From: Planctomycetota bacterium | GTDB taxonomy: Bacteria; Planctomycetota; MHYJ01; JACQXL01 | Assembly (NCBI GenBank): GCA_016208805.1 | Contig: JACQXL010000253.1 | Location: 1-5,465 of the forward strand | DNA: 5,465 nucleotides | Direction: 5' to 3' | Shown here: positions 4,658 through 5,465 of the stretch, in pieces | Layout of the letters: each line of letters starts with the position of its first letter | Numbering within the stretch: the stretch's first letter is position 1 | Position numbers and translations under genes: made by a program | Notes under the pieces: generated by a model | Told to the model about the DNA's origin: nothing | Database searches by the model: none | The model's input: only the letters and a program-made list of their open reading frames with translations

Positions 4658-5106
4658 CTTTTCATGTGAGTCGTATTCTGGAGGTATGCGGAAATGGCAT
4701 CAATCATTATTTTAGCGCACTGGTCGGGCGGGAAACCGGCCACGCCGGTGCCGATGGCCGGGAAAGCGATGGTCTTTATTTTATGCTGAGCCGCCAGTTT
4801 AAGACTGCTCAGAACTGATTTGGTAAGCGACTCGGTTGTGGTCCAGCCGCCCAGCGCCATACTGGCCGCATGAATCACGTATTTTGCCTTGAGGTTACCG
4901 CCGGCGGTTATGGCCGCATCGCCCACCGCAATCGGCGAGATTTTATTGCATTCTTCCTGTATCTTGGGTCCACCCCTGGTCCGAATTGCGCCGGCTACGC
5001 CGCCGCCCAGAATCAGGTCGTTGTTGGCCGCATTGACAACGGCATCAACCGCCAGGTCGGTAATATCGCCGGTCGTTAGTATGATTTGGGACAATGGATT
5101 AGTCAT
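4654..5106 (-). CDS. Macro-domain ADP-ribose-binding protein, C-terminally short
   Basis: This 150-aa protein has the classic macro-domain order. G-D-I-T-D-L at 13-18 binds the adenine side. V-N-A-A-N-N at 24-29 and L-G-G-G-V-A-G-A-I at 33-41 form the distal-ribose loop. G-D-A-A-I-T-A-G-G-N-L is at 62-72 and Y-V-I-H-A at 76-80. A-F-P-A-I-G-T-G-V-A-G-F-P at 114-126 is the phosphate-binding loop. Relatives of the YmdB/MacroD type remove O-acetyl from O-acetyl-ADP-ribose or ADP-ribose from proteins or nucleic acids; which applies here cannot be read. It ends at T-H-M-K-R, just before the last strand (usually V-x-x-V-x-F/L) that family members of about 170 aa carry. The sequence after the stop looks foreign. 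The start overlaps the HEAT-repeat gene by 8 nt, implying coupling. The ligand loops are intact, so it may still bind ADP-ribose, but folding may suffer. Confidence 0.88.
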   Translation of the reverse strand: MTNPLSQIILTTGDITDLAVDAVVNAANNDLILGGGVAGAIRTRGGPKIQEECNKISPIAVGDAAITAGGNLKAKYVIHAASMALGGWTTTESLTKSVLSSLKLAAQHKIKTIAFPAIGTGVAGFPPDQCAKIMIDAISAYLQNTTHMKR

Positions 5107-5465
5107 TATTCCCGTTTCCTACGTTTTTGCGGTTGCGGTATAATATGTTTTTCAGCGCTTCCTTTTCCTGTTGCGGGAGTTGCTGGAACAATTTATCCGA
5201 TGGCGCGATTTTTTCCCGACGCATAATATCGCGGCAGGCGGCTTTGATATGACGGGTGCCGTATTCGGAAATATTTGCTTCCACCGAATACAGCCGGATT
5301 AGCGGCACCAGAGCATTCCGGTTCCCGATTTTGGCGATTGTCTCAAGGACATCTTCATGCACCCTTTTGGTACCGTCACCCAACAGGAGCAGCAAGTCAT
5401 CCAGTCCTTCCGGTGCGCCCAATTCACCCAACAGCCGGTGGATGGTCAGCCGGGCCGATTGGTAG
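5099..5465 (-). CDS. HEAT-repeat protein, C-terminal part (5' end outside window)
   Basis: The visible 121 residues have no start in the window; the frame is open to the right edge, beginning Y-Q-S-A-R-L-T-I. They show HEAT-like alpha-helical repeats. One unit is A-R-L-T-I-H-R-L-L-G-E-L-G-A-P-E-G-L-D-D-L-L (residues 4-25). The next is H-E-D-V-L-E-T-I-A-K-I-G-N-R-N-A-L-V-P-L-I-R-L-Y (about 36-59). The pattern I/L-G-x-x-x-A-L/G-L-x-x-L-I/L is typical of PBS-lyase HEAT and armadillo-type scaffolds that bind other proteins. A polar tail rich in N, K and Q ends it. A TTG at 5431 could serve as a start but would cut the first repeat in half, so a longer gene is preferred. It overlaps the macro-domain gene by 8 nt and is presumably co-transcribed. 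The binding partner is unknown. Confidence 0.8.
   Translation of the reverse strand, partial: YQSARLTIHRLLGELGAPEGLDDLLLLLGDGTKRVHEDVLETIAKIGNRNALVPLIRLYSVEANISEYGTRHIKAACRDIMRREKIAPSDKLFQQLPQQEKEALKNILYRNRKNVGNGNND

Noticed and set aside
4870..5143. Plus-strand open frames opposite the macro-domain gene
   Set aside because: The minus strand carries all macro-domain motifs; the plus frames have no recognisable protein features.

Overview
The window looks like bacterial chromosome from an uncultured lineage. It has compact same-strand genes with Shine-Dalgarno sites, a bacterial queuosine gene (queH), an exported protein with acidic D-x-D/N-x-N-G loops, and many short dispersed repeats (GTCATTCTGAG...GAAGAATCTC and CATTGCGAGCGAAGCG types). 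This repeat load and secreted-protein style recall Planctomycetota and neighbouring environmental candidate phyla. That placement is a weak inference, because no ribosomal or other marker gene is present.

Layout: apart from one transposase, every gene lies on the minus strand and reads from the right edge to the left. The order is: C-terminal part of a HEAT-repeat protein (5465-5099, cut by the window edge), a macro-domain ADP-ribose-binding protein (5106-4654), an IS4-superfamily/IS701-like transposase inserted in the opposite orientation (3435-4565), an exported protein of unknown function (3265-1886), queH (1886-1281), a class I SAM-dependent methyltransferase (1276-614), and a Trm112-like zinc-ribbon protein (365-117). 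Three gene junctions overlap or nearly touch (8-nt overlap, 1-nt TAATG overlap, 4-nt gap). The run was therefore probably one operon, or two adjoining ones, now split by mobile DNA.

Mobile and repeat DNA is the most informative part. (1) A 218-bp MITE-like element (381-598) has 12-bp terminal inverted repeats and a perfect 5-bp direct repeat, TTTAA, on each side. It sits in what would otherwise be a 25-bp spacer between the methyltransferase and Trm112-like genes and abuts the latter's ribosome binding site. (2) A hairpin-rich repeat appears to have been captured into the 3' end of queH and encodes its last 27 residues. (3) The transposase gene begins behind an 11-bp inverted repeat that covers its ribosome binding site. 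At its 3' end it overlaps, antisense, a 37-codon reading frame that resembles the tail of a different transposase. (4) The macro-domain gene stops exactly where that foreign-looking frame begins and lacks the usual last strand of the fold. (5) A further imperfect palindromic repeat lies at 36-100.

Functionally the cluster mixes tRNA modification (QueH), a methyltransferase next to a Trm112-like protein (a known activator-partner pairing in eukaryotes and archaea), and ADP-ribose recognition. I see no defence system, CRISPR array or RNA gene, and no convincing wholly new system. The best leads are the methyltransferase/Trm112-like pair and the way small mobile elements have reshaped gene ends.
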